Origin: Deltaproteobacteria bacterium
GTDB taxonomy: Bacteria > Myxococcota_A > Polyangia > Haliangiales > Haliangiaceae
Length of the DNA stretch: 56,952 nucleotides
Direction of reading: 5' to 3'
Assembly (NCBI GenBank): GCA_029565465.1
Contig: JAKQOD010000060.1
Span: 1-56,952 of the forward strand
Shown: positions 50,412 through 56,952 of the stretch, in pieces
Position numbering within the stretch: position 1 is the stretch's first letter
Layout: each line of letters begins with the position of its first letter
Notes under the pieces: model-generated
The model's input: the letters and a program-made list of their open reading frames with translations, nothing else
Databases searched by the model: none
What the model was told of the DNA's origin: nothing
Position numbers and translations under genes: made by a program

Positions 50412-51590
50412 CTAGCGCTTGCCGCTTGGGCCAATGCCCGCAGCGGTATCAACTTGCGTGCGCAAGGCTTTGCTGACCGCGTTCCATTGCTGATGCACTT
50501 GCGCCCATGATTGCGCAGCGCGCAGACCTGAGCGTAGCCGCGCAGCTTCGGATGGCGAGAGCTTTTCGAGCTGCGCTACACGTTGTTGATACTGCGCAAG
50601 CATGGCGGGTTGTTCGCTTGCGAGCTGCGGTGCCACGAGCGCCCCATGTGTGCCGCCGGAGTGGCCCGACGATGGTGCGCCTTTGCCTTGTGCGATGGTA
50701 TCCGGCGCCATGCCTTTGTTGAGTTTCAGCGACGAGCCTGGCTGGCTGTACACTTTATATTGCGTGCCTTGATCTTTTTCCAACGGGTACGCTGCAAAGC
50801 CGCGCGCGGTATCGACGTTGACTTGATTTGACGCAAGCACTTCGGTTTTGAGCGCGGCCGAGAGTTCAGCTGCTGCGGTTTTGCCACCTGGCATCATGCG
50901 GCCAGCGCGACAGGCGAACAACCGAATTGGCATGCCCGAGCGCCAATTAGAATCGCGAATGAGCGACGCTAGCTTAGCAACCGTCAGCAAGTAAACTTTA
51001 GGCACGCCGGTCGATTGATTGCGCACAACGACGCGGAAGCCGTCACCAACTTCGCCGACATCGGTGCCGTGCAGCACCACGTCGAACCAGCCGGGTACAC
51101 GCTGGGCCGGATCAACTGCCAACGAAAGGTGCGGGTCGCTGTTTTCAAGGACCGCAAGGCCGCCGCGGTCCATGCCTTTGGTGCCAGCTGCAAGGTGATG
51201 TATTTGGCTGTTCAAAATGCCGTCGGGCACCGGGGTTGGGGGTGCGTGTTTGTCGGCTTTGCCACCCTGTGCACTTTCGTTGGTGGCTTGAGGTGCATAG
51301 GTACCAGCAAGCAACTGCTTGGCGTTCTCAGCATGGAAATCGGGCGCAACTTTCGCAACCGACTGCATCGTTTTGAGGTGATCGGGATGCGATGGATCAC
51401 TGGTGTCGTGGTCTGAAATCACCCACAACAGCGCGGCGCTTAGTTGGCCTGGGTTTACATGCGCACGGGCTGCCATTGATGCGATCGCAGGATTGCTTAC
51501 TTTGGCAGCGCGGCCAGCTCTTGCAGGCGCCGCGGCTGGCGCTTGAGCTGGCGCGGCCGGCGCTTTGGCTTTGTCGAATGTAGCGGCCAT
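50412..51590 (-). CDS. Protein with caspase-like His/Cys signature (clan CD-like, unproven)
   Basis: 392 residues from ATG 51590 (the longer TTG-start frame to 51665 is discounted). The first ~40 residues are Ala/Pro-rich and disordered; then a helical segment (SAALLWVISDHDTSDPSHPDH) and a polar linker. The core around 150-290 reads FDVVLHGTDVGEVGDGF (H174) and, 53 residues later, MPIRLFACRAGR (C227), followed by TAAAELSAALKTEVLASNQV. The spacing and strand-HG / strand-C layout resembles the catalytic dyad of caspase-like clan CD peptidases and of CPD/CHAT-type domains in bacterial toxins. The C-terminal 100 residues are helical (AMLAQYQQRVAQLEKLSPSEAARLRS). No homologue could be checked, so function is an inference. 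Confidence 0.6.
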   Translation of the reverse strand: MAATFDKAKAPAAPAQAPAAAPARAGRAAKVSNPAIASMAARAHVNPGQLSAALLWVISDHDTSDPSHPDHLKTMQSVAKVAPDFHAENAKQLLAGTYAPQATNESAQGGKADKHAPPTPVPDGILNSQIHHLAAGTKGMDRGGLAVLENSDPHLSLAVDPAQRVPGWFDVVLHGTDVGEVGDGFRVVVRNQSTGVPKVYLLTVAKLASLIRDSNWRSGMPIRLFACRAGRMMPGGKTAAAELSAALKTEVLASNQVNVDTARGFAAYPLEKDQGTQYKVYSQPGSSLKLNKGMAPDTIAQGKGAPSSGHSGGTHGALVAPQLASEQPAMLAQYQQRVAQLEKLSPSEAARLRSGLRAAQSWAQVHQQWNAVSKALRTQVDTAAGIGPSGKR

Positions 51591-51671
51591 GTCAGGCAAT
51601 AATACGGAACTCAACGCCGGATGTCGCCCTGAAATCGGCGTACATGTGAGGGTGATTAATGTCAATGATTA

Positions 51672-51689
51672 CATTTGTATAGACAAATG
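51672..51689. promoter_or_regulatory. Inverted repeat upstream of the caspase-like gene
   Basis: CATTTGT-atag-ACAAATG, a perfect 7+4+7 inverted repeat in an AT-rich stretch, 82 bases upstream of ATG 51590 and downstream of the foreign-looking gene. It may be an operator or a terminator loop lacking a U tract. Confidence 0.4.
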
Positions 51690-51751
51690 CTAGCAGTCAG
51701 CGTTGGTACGAGGGTTTGGATTGAGCTCAACCCAGCTAACAGCTAACTCCG

Positions 51752-52453
51752 CTAACCGCTGGTCGGCGTCGCCCATGTTTTTGCCGCGCGCTGCGGCAGC
51801 AGCTTCATCAGCTGCGACTCGGCCCAGGCCAGTTGCCCGAAGTCGTAGTTGCGCTGCGCCCGAGGCAGGCCGAGGTTGAAGAAAAAGTTGCTGACCGTTG
51901 AGAGCGGATAGCCGCCCAGCGCGGTGATCTGGTCGGTAGCGAGCACCGGTAACCCGGCCAGGAAGGACTGCACCCGCTGCAGGTCGGGTTGCGACAGGCA
52001 CACGCCCAGCGCCACCGCCGAGCCGATCTCGAACTGGAACCAGACCACCCCTGCTTGCTGCAGCGCATGGTAGGGCGCCAGGTCGCTGGCGAAGCTCAGG
52101 TCGTCGTGCTGCAGGAAGAAGCCGTTGGCGATCTTCGGCGCCCGGATGGCCTGCAGGCGCAGTAGCTCGGCGGCGAAATCGGCGGGCTTGGCCAGATCCA
52201 CCGGGGTGAACTCGAAGTGGCTGGCGCCGATGTCCTGCAGCAGGCGGTCCACCTGCCCGGGCTGCAGCGCGGCCCAGCCGGGCAGCGCCACCGACAGCGG
52301 CAGCCCGGGAAGTGCGTCGTGGATGGCCCGCGCCACGTCCACGCCGATGCAGTGTGCATCGGCCTCATCGCCGACGCACACCCCCGCCATGTCGATGCGC
52401 GGCGCCAGCCGCAGCGCTTGCGCCGCCGACTGGATCTGATTGACCTTGATCAC
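51752..52453 (-). CDS. GC-rich, probably foreign protein of unknown family
   Basis: 233 residues from GTG 52453, chosen because a textbook Shine-Dalgarno GGAGG lies five bases upstream; the frame extends to 52597 without such a site. Hand-counted GC is about 72-78% in 52201-52320 versus about 60-62% in neighbouring genes, and codon choice is strongly CTG/CAG/GCC/GTG biased, unlike the TTG/CAA-rich neighbours, so horizontal acquisition is likely. The protein alternates hydrophobic strands and helices (IDMAGVCVGDEADAHCIGVD; ARAIHDALPGLPLSVALPGW; GASHFEFTPVDLAKPADFA; GVVWFQFEIGSAVALGVC; LPVLATDQITALGGYPLS), compatible with a TIM barrel reminiscent of TrpF/HisA types, but no signature proves it. 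Confidence 0.72.
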   Translation of the reverse strand: MIKVNQIQSAAQALRLAPRIDMAGVCVGDEADAHCIGVDVARAIHDALPGLPLSVALPGWAALQPGQVDRLLQDIGASHFEFTPVDLAKPADFAAELLRLQAIRAPKIANGFFLQHDDLSFASDLAPYHALQQAGVVWFQFEIGSAVALGVCLSQPDLQRVQSFLAGLPVLATDQITALGGYPLSTVSNFFFNLGLPRAQRNYDFGQLAWAESQLMKLLPQRAAKTWATPTSG

Positions 52454-52587
52454 GCTAACCTCCGCATGCCTTACACGCGCTTGCCGATGTCGCCCAGTGG
52501 ACGTGCGCACCTGCATGGTAGTTGCCGATGCCGCGCAGAGCCTTTTTAGCCATGCGCTAGCGTAGATGACAACGCTGGTTACAACAA

Positions 52588-53484
52588 CTAGCGGCAAACC
52601 AAGGCGTTTACGTTGCCACGCAAGGCTACCGCGTAGTTGCCCACCTTGCCTTCACCACTCAGCGTCAGCTCGACGGTTGGTTTGCCTGCGGGCTCGGTAG
52701 CCGCAACCTGCGCGCCAGCGGCGATCGTCAACGTTGCTGCTTCGCCGGTGCTTTCGCCGGCGAACCGTTTGCCTTTGAGCGTCCAGCTGTTGCCGCTGTG
52801 CACTAGCCAGGTGCCTACCATCCATACTCCGTCGCAGTCGCATGGGAAGTCGAGCAGTTCGAGATCTTTGCCTAACATCTTGGCGCAGCGAACCGGGAAT
52901 TCTTTGCCTGCGACGGTCATCACTGCCGTCGAGGTGATCGGCGTCGCTGGCACGCCAGGGCCTTTGCTGGTGTCGAGCATGCCGCAGTTTTCAGCTGGCA
53001 CGGACCCAAGCACGGTCACTACATCACCTTTGCCGTTTTTGCTGGTGAAGTTGAGTTCTAGCGTGAGCGTTGGCGCGTCGGCTGCACCACTTACGTTGGC
53101 AGTGCCTTTGGCGTCTTCGCCACTGCTGTCCATATACATGGTCTCGACTACACCTTCGCTGGCGCCGGTTGCCGTGAGTCGGTCCGGCATGCTTAACACC
53201 ATGGCGTCGACGTGCTTGTGGTCATACATGCTCGACCGCAACTCATCGCATGTGGTGTTTTCGTTGGGCGACGCATAGAGCTTGGTGCTGCCGTCGGGCA
53301 TACGCAATGCACGTGCGCTGTGCATTTCGACGTTGCGAGTGCCAACCTTGACACTGAGGTTTGCGAACTTCGGCGGCGGCGTGGCAGCTGAACCGCTCGG
53401 TTTGTCAGTTGGCGCGGCACCTGGTTTGTCACCCGATTTACAGGCGACCAGCATAAAAACGAAAACAATTGATAAGCGGTTCAC
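52588..53484 (-). CDS. Lipoprotein with Pro-rich linker
   Basis: Predicted lipoprotein of 298 residues: MNRLSIVFVFMLVACKSGDK with VAC lipobox (Cys15) and Lys at +2, then Pro/Ser/Ala-rich spacer. The rest is beta-rich with Cys residues at TTCDELR, ENCGML, VRCAKM, FPCDCDG and ALVCR, likely disulfide bonded. Segments LTLELNFTSKNGKGDVVTVL and VELTLSGEGKVGNYAVALRG look like two similar beta units. Unknown function. Confidence 0.8.
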   Translation of the reverse strand: MNRLSIVFVFMLVACKSGDKPGAAPTDKPSGSAATPPPKFANLSVKVGTRNVEMHSARALRMPDGSTKLYASPNENTTCDELRSSMYDHKHVDAMVLSMPDRLTATGASEGVVETMYMDSSGEDAKGTANVSGAADAPTLTLELNFTSKNGKGDVVTVLGSVPAENCGMLDTSKGPGVPATPITSTAVMTVAGKEFPVRCAKMLGKDLELLDFPCDCDGVWMVGTWLVHSGNSWTLKGKRFAGESTGEAATLTIAAGAQVAATEPAGKPTVELTLSGEGKVGNYAVALRGNVNALVCR

Positions 53485-53530
53485 TGGCGCGATGCTAACA
53501 GGTCTGGCTTACGTTCGCGGTGGTTAACGC

Positions 53531-53556
53531 AAAAAGGCTGCGTTGCACGCAGCCTT
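53531..53556 (-). terminator. Intrinsic terminator (9-bp stem, U-tract)
   Basis: Perfect stem AAGGCTGCG/CGCAGCCTT (53534-53542 with 53548-53556) with 5-base loop; on the minus strand it is followed by TTTTT (53535-53531). It lies about 35 bases after the stop of the DUF1508 lipoprotein (53591). Confidence 0.88.
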
Positions 53557-53564
53557 GGTAGCGA

Positions 53565-53579
53565 GTCCGGTAACCGGAC
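53565..53579. repeat. GTCCGG-taa-CCGGAC hairpin
   Basis: Perfect 6-bp palindrome arms, located between the DUF1508 stop and its terminator; related to the hairpin at 50377-50399. Possibly a small dispersed element or part of a double terminator. Confidence 0.5.
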
Positions 53580-53590
53580 GAGTGGCGTGA

Positions 53591-54814
53591 TTACCGATTG
53601 AAGCCAAGCTCCAGCACTAAGCGTGGCCCAGATGCGGTGCTCGCTTGGATATAGGTCTCGGCGCCCAACGTGCTAAGGCGCGTGGTGTTGGTGGTGCACA
53701 ACTTGTAGCTGTCGGTGCCCAAGAGCGTGAGGAATTCGGCGCGACCGCTGTCGATCATGGCTTGGGTCAAATCAGGGCGAGCGCTGCGGTTGCCGCTGGT
53801 TTGCACTTCGTCAACCAAGCCGTCGTAGACTTCGCCAAGTTGCGCCAACGTGACGTTGCTGCATTGCAAACCAGCTGGTGCCGACGAGGTTTCGGCAAAA
53901 CCGAAGTAAGCCAAGGTGGCGCCGCCAGCGGCAACGTCGGACAACGCACCGAAGGTTTGTTGCAGCACAGGGAACGTGGTGACTGAGCGGGCCGGCGCTG
54001 CGATGGGGGCTGGGTTCGCAACCAATTCGCTTTTGAGCAGTGCGACCAGGGTGTCAACGGCGCGTTGCGCGTTGCTCTTCGAAGCGTAGGTTTCGCCATG
54101 GCCGATGATTTCACCGTTGCCAGCGCGCAGGTTGAAGAACCATTGGCCGTCGGCGGCTTGCAGCACATTGTACTGGCCGGCGATCTTGCCGTTGGTGCGC
54201 ACGGATGCGATGGCTTTGATCGCGCTGGCACCGTTGACATAGCCTTCCGAGGCCAACATCACTTCGCCGTTTTTGCCACGCAAGTGGAAGTAGCGTTGGT
54301 GATCGGCGCCGATAAACGTTTGGAATTTCGCACCGCTTTTGGCAGCGCGCACTTGTTGCGCACGTGCGGTCAAGGCAACCGAGGTTTCGATCGCACGTTG
54401 CGCGCTGAACTTGCGCGTGTAGGTTTCGGTGGTCGCGATGATTTCGTGGTTTTGCGCGAGCAGGTTGACGTACCACTGGCCCGACGAAGCTTGCATCAAT
54501 TTGTAGTTCGCAGCGTCGACGCCGTTGCTGCGCACCGATTCAACGCCTTTGGTGGCCGCTTGTTTGGTGGCGTAGCTTTGCGACTGCAACACGATGCGGC
54601 CGTTGGCGCTTTGCAAATGGAAGTAGTAGCGGTTGTCGGCGCCTTTGAAGACTTCGAAGCCTTCGGCGGTTTGGCCATCGCACTTCGCGTCGTCTTCGCA
54701 GGTCGCGTCGATGGCTTCGTCGAGTTGAACATCGTTTTGGTCGGTGCACGCACCAACGAGAAGGAACATGAAGCTGCTAGCGAGAGCGGTGTTGGCGAGG
54801 ATGGATTTCGACAT
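53591..54814 (-). CDS. Lipoprotein with four DUF1508 (YegP-type) repeats
   Basis: Predicted lipoprotein of 407 residues: MSKSILANTALASSFMFLL signal, GAC lipobox (Cys23). Four DUF1508 units follow in two pairs: FEVFKGADNRYYFHLQSANG, YKLMQASSGQWYVNLLAQNH, FQTFIGADHQRYFHLRGKNG and YNVLQAADGQWFFNLRAGNG, each with the F-x-x-F/L-x-x-x-x-x-x-W/Y-F-x-L-x-x-x-N-G core and an S/T-Y-x-x-K/S-x-x-A tail. The C-terminal 130 residues are distinct, with a disulfide-capable Cys pair (LQCSNV, KLCTTN). Small DUF1508 proteins such as YegP are usually cytoplasmic, so a four-unit lipoprotein version is unusual. Terminator at 53531-53556. Confidence 0.9.
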   Translation of the reverse strand: MSKSILANTALASSFMFLLVGACTDQNDVQLDEAIDATCEDDAKCDGQTAEGFEVFKGADNRYYFHLQSANGRIVLQSQSYATKQAATKGVESVRSNGVDAANYKLMQASSGQWYVNLLAQNHEIIATTETYTRKFSAQRAIETSVALTARAQQVRAAKSGAKFQTFIGADHQRYFHLRGKNGEVMLASEGYVNGASAIKAIASVRTNGKIAGQYNVLQAADGQWFFNLRAGNGEIIGHGETYASKSNAQRAVDTLVALLKSELVANPAPIAAPARSVTTFPVLQQTFGALSDVAAGGATLAYFGFAETSSAPAGLQCSNVTLAQLGEVYDGLVDEVQTSGNRSARPDLTQAMIDSGRAEFLTLLGTDSYKLCTTNTTRLSTLGAETYIQASTASGPRLVLELGFNR

Positions 54815-55056
54815 GAGCTTTGTCTCCGAGTGTGGCGAGTTGTTGATGCCAGCACTAAGAGCATGACTGATGCCAGTTCATAGAATTAGTGATTTCAGGT
54901 ACTTGCAGCGCGACGCAAGCCGTCCAGCCACCGGACACCTAGCCCCATGGCGGGTTGTCTTGCCGTTTTGCATGGGCCGAAAGACCACACATCAGAAAGC
55001 CAGCGGCGCGTTTTGGCCGCGATTGATCGTGAGCTTTCGGCTTGCAGGCGGTTGCT

Positions 55057-56319
55057 CTACGGCGTGACTTCTGTGGTCGTGACATCCCAGCCGCATTTGG
55101 CGTTGGCAACGCTGTCGAGCTGCTGCGTAGAGGTCGCGGCACAGGCATCAGTGCCTACAAACGTGCCAGTTTCCTGTTGATCGAGCAGGCAGCGACATTG
55201 GGTGAGTACGTTGTTGCCAATGCGGATGCCGCGACAAGACACGCGATAGTCGTGGCCGTCGCGACACGATGCCCATTCAAATTCACACGTGTTGTTCGAA
55301 ACGATTGCTTGGCCGGTTAACACGCATTCCGCAGTTGCGCCCGCGGCTGGCGTTTTACAAACACCAACTTGATCATAGAACTCGCGGTCGCAGGCCAGGC
55401 CGGTTACGCAATCTGCCAACCCTGGGATGCAGTTGCCACCGAGCGGCACCTGTACATGGTTGTTTGTACAGCTCCCGCCCCACGTGGTGAGCCCATTCCA
55501 ACGGTACACGTTGCCTTGCAGACACGCAAAAGCTGTATCAGTTGATGAGCACACTAAGGTTCGATCGTTCGCGCCGCAAACCAGCGCTCCTGCTGGTGCA
55601 ACGCACGAAGCTTGACTCGGTCCGTTCTGAACGCAGTGCATGAAGGGTGCACACACTGCTTGGCCGCCACAGGCAACGCCTTCGGTAGCTGGAGTGAAAC
55701 ATGTAATCGACGAGCTATTGCGACACGCCGTTTCACCTTGGCAAATGATGGCACCCGGTTGGCCGTTGGTGCATTTTGAAAAGTAGTCGCCGGTTGTTGG
55801 ATCGCAGGCGACTTGATTTGCTTGCAACGTTTCCAAGTTGCCACAGTTGTAGGCTGCTGGCGCACAAACGCCGGTGCGGTAGTCACAAGCTGCGTTGGTT
55901 GCGAGCGCGCCACCGTCGGCGCATGGCAGTTGCACTTCGCCCGCCGTCGTGGTGCCGAAACAAGGTTGGCCAAGATCCGCAGCGCAAATGCCTTGGTTGT
56001 TGGAAGTTATGCAGTGTCCAATTTCGCAAGGCGCAGTGGTTTTGGTAGCGCAGTTACGCACCTTGTCGCCGTCGCAGACGGTGCCATCGGTGGCGGTGCC
56101 ACACAGATCGGCGGCAGGGCAATACGGGCTTGGTGTGGCTACGCAGTTGTTGCAGGTCGCTTCTTTGGTCTTGCTGCCGTCGGCTTGGCATTTGTATACG
56201 CCATCTGCAGCGCACGACAGTTCGCCGCTGGTACAGAACTCTTCAGTAAGCTCTGGATCACCGCAAGCAACGAGCAAGCTTCCTAACAACGCCATTCGCG
56301 CAAGTCTTGAAGTGTACAT
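55057..56319 (-). CDS. Cys-rich lipoprotein
   Basis: Predicted lipoprotein of 420 residues from ATG 56319 (MYTSRLARMALLGSLLVAC): VAC lipobox (Cys19). Nearly every 8-15 residues carries a Cys; recurring units are C-x-x-x-T/G-x-C and C-x-A-D-G (for example SCAADGVYKCQADG, CNNCVATPSPYCPAADLCG, ACDYRTGVCAPAAYNCGN, VCGGQ-type CGGQAVCAPF). Such Cys-rich repeats in myxobacterial lipoproteins are thought to be disulfide-stabilised surface modules; exact function unknown. The longer start at 56355 only adds residues ahead of the signal. Confidence 0.85.
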   Translation of the reverse strand: MYTSRLARMALLGSLLVACGDPELTEEFCTSGELSCAADGVYKCQADGSKTKEATCNNCVATPSPYCPAADLCGTATDGTVCDGDKVRNCATKTTAPCEIGHCITSNNQGICAADLGQPCFGTTTAGEVQLPCADGGALATNAACDYRTGVCAPAAYNCGNLETLQANQVACDPTTGDYFSKCTNGQPGAIICQGETACRNSSSITCFTPATEGVACGGQAVCAPFMHCVQNGPSQASCVAPAGALVCGANDRTLVCSSTDTAFACLQGNVYRWNGLTTWGGSCTNNHVQVPLGGNCIPGLADCVTGLACDREFYDQVGVCKTPAAGATAECVLTGQAIVSNNTCEFEWASCRDGHDYRVSCRGIRIGNNVLTQCRCLLDQQETGTFVGTDACAATSTQQLDSVANAKCGWDVTTTEVTP

Positions 56320-56397
56320 GCAGCCAAGGTAGGTGCGTGCAGGTGGCTGGGTCAACGCAAAGCAATTGCTTGCCGCTTGTTGCCAGTTTTGTTCGGC

Positions 56398-56952
56398 TCA
56401 CTTTGCCGTCGGGGCCAATGAATCTGTGGCGCGCAATGTTGCAGCCAATGCTTCAGCGCTTTGTTTGACATCAACGAGTGGGTCGGCCAAAGCGACGGGC
56501 AGCCACCGTTCAGCGGCTGCGCGATCACCTGCGGCAACCGCGCGTTGCGCGAGCAACAGTGCGACTTGGCCAGCACGTGGCGAATGGGGCTGTTGGGTCG
56601 CGAACGTTAACAGCACTGCGTTGGCGTCGGCAGCCTGACTACGATGCGCTGCAACCGCTGCCCAGAACTGCGCGTCTTCGACAAGCTGCGGCGCTTCCAT
56701 GGTACGAGCTGCGAGTTCGAATTCTTTGCGGGCCAGCGCTGGTTTGCCAGCTGCAAGCAAGTCGCGACCGCTGCGGAAGTGGGTGAGCCCACGAACTTCG
56801 AATGTAACGGTGGTCGCAGCTGTCGGTGCGGCCAGTGCCGGCGTCGGTGGCGTCGTCGGTGGCGCCGGTGGCGCCGGTGGCGTCGGTGTCGTCGTCGGTG
56901 GCGTCGGTGTCGTCGGTGTCGTCGTCGGTGGCGTCGATGGCGTCGATGGCGT
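56398..56952 (-). CDS. C-terminal part of a protein with Thr/Pro linker and helical repeats, cut by the right edge
   Basis: The frame runs from the right edge of the window (N-terminus outside). Visible part: a (Thr-Pro)-rich linker encoded by ACG/CCG/CCA/ACC triplets (plus-strand trinucleotide repeats 56820-56952), then VTFEVRGLTHFRSGRDLLAAG and a helical TPR-like tail (KPALARKEFELAARTMEAP, ANAVLLTFATQ, RAGQVALLLAQRAVAAGD). FecR-type anti-sigma proteins or STPK-linked TPR proteins of myxobacteria have similar tails; too little is visible to decide. Confidence 0.6.
   Translation of the reverse strand, partial: TPSTPSTPPTTTPTTPTPPTTTPTPPAPPAPPTTPPTPALAAPTAATTVTFEVRGLTHFRSGRDLLAAGKPALARKEFELAARTMEAPQLVEDAQFWAAVAAHRSQAADANAVLLTFATQQPHSPRAGQVALLLAQRAVAAGDRAAAERWLPVALADPLVDVKQSAEALAATLRATDSLAPTAK
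56820..56952. repeat. Trinucleotide-based coding repeat at the right edge
   Basis: GGTGGCGTC/GGTGTCGTC-type tandem units (plus strand), encoding Thr/Pro on the minus strand. Imperfect; continues beyond the window. Confidence 0.85.

Noticed and set aside
51752..52597. EAL or other c-di-GMP phosphodiesterase
   Set aside because: Barrel-like pattern was considered, but no ExLxR or other EAL signature is present.
1..56952. tRNA, rRNA, riboswitch or replication origin
   Set aside because: No cloverleaf, conserved rRNA block, riboswitch core or DnaA-box cluster was seen by reading; a covariance-model scan was not possible here.

Overview
The window looks like a chromosomal segment of a myxobacterium-type organism (Myxococcota, formerly Deltaproteobacteria). 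The taxonomic call is inference from gene content: a large share of lipoproteins and secreted proteins, several with Asp/Ala-rich linkers after the lipidated Cys; an RNA polymerase sigma factor divergent from a Ser/Thr kinase with an anti-sigma-like zinc motif and helical repeats; a secreted metalloprotease ending in a MYXO-CTERM-like tail; DUF3829, TatT, LVIVD and DUF1508 proteins; and many non-ATG starts with weak Shine-Dalgarno sites. Base composition is moderately high GC by eye. No rRNA, tRNA, integrase, transposase, CRISPR array or prophage gene was recognised.

Layout. 1-4.7 kb (minus): a GH5-like cellulase cut by the left edge and two secreted proteins of unknown function, the second followed by a clear intrinsic terminator. 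4.8-10.0 kb (plus): a polysaccharide deacetylase-like lipoprotein overlapping a TonB-dependent receptor, a secreted protein with a perfect-period SYGGA repeat, and a lipoprotein. 10.0-12.9 kb (minus): a PrsW-like membrane protease, a DUF2239 protein with a perfect -10 box and probably leaderless start, a hairpin-containing 36-bp repeat, and two lipoproteins. 13.0-16.2 kb: the divergent sigma factor/kinase pair. 16.3-20.5 kb (plus): a translationally coupled operon of a diiron-like COG3687 hydrolase, a Baeyer-Villiger-type monooxygenase and a short-chain dehydrogenase, followed by a MerR regulator; this is the clearest metabolic unit.

20.5-31.6 kb: a class II glutamine amidotransferase, a beta-helix secreted protein, a YdeI/DUF1801 protein, glycine-rich and coupled lipoproteins, then a tight minus-strand operon (lipoprotein, degenerate GGDEF protein, LVIVD propeller lipoprotein, M43 metalloprotease). 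31.7-37.7 kb (plus): an M14 carboxypeptidase, a DUF3829 lipoprotein, a metallo-beta-lactamase-fold hydrolase and two lipoproteins. 37.8-41.2 kb: two proteins with low-complexity Gly-Thr linkers flanking a histidine kinase whose ATP site looks degenerate. 41.4-48.7 kb: a GT1 glycosyltransferase, a VOC protein convergent with an AraC regulator, a RIO-family kinase with a long disordered tail, and an S9 peptidase. 48.9-56.9 kb: lipoproteins, a zinc-ribbon protein, a protein with a caspase-like His/Cys signature, a strikingly GC-rich and probably foreign gene, a DUF1508 repeat lipoprotein with terminator, a Cys-rich lipoprotein, and a protein cut by the right edge.

The dominant theme is cell envelope and secretion, with small regulatory modules between. 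The items most worth a second look are the sigma/kinase switch, the caspase-like protein beside the foreign gene, the catalytically dead GGDEF protein in the protease operon, and the hairpin repeat at 11.5 kb.
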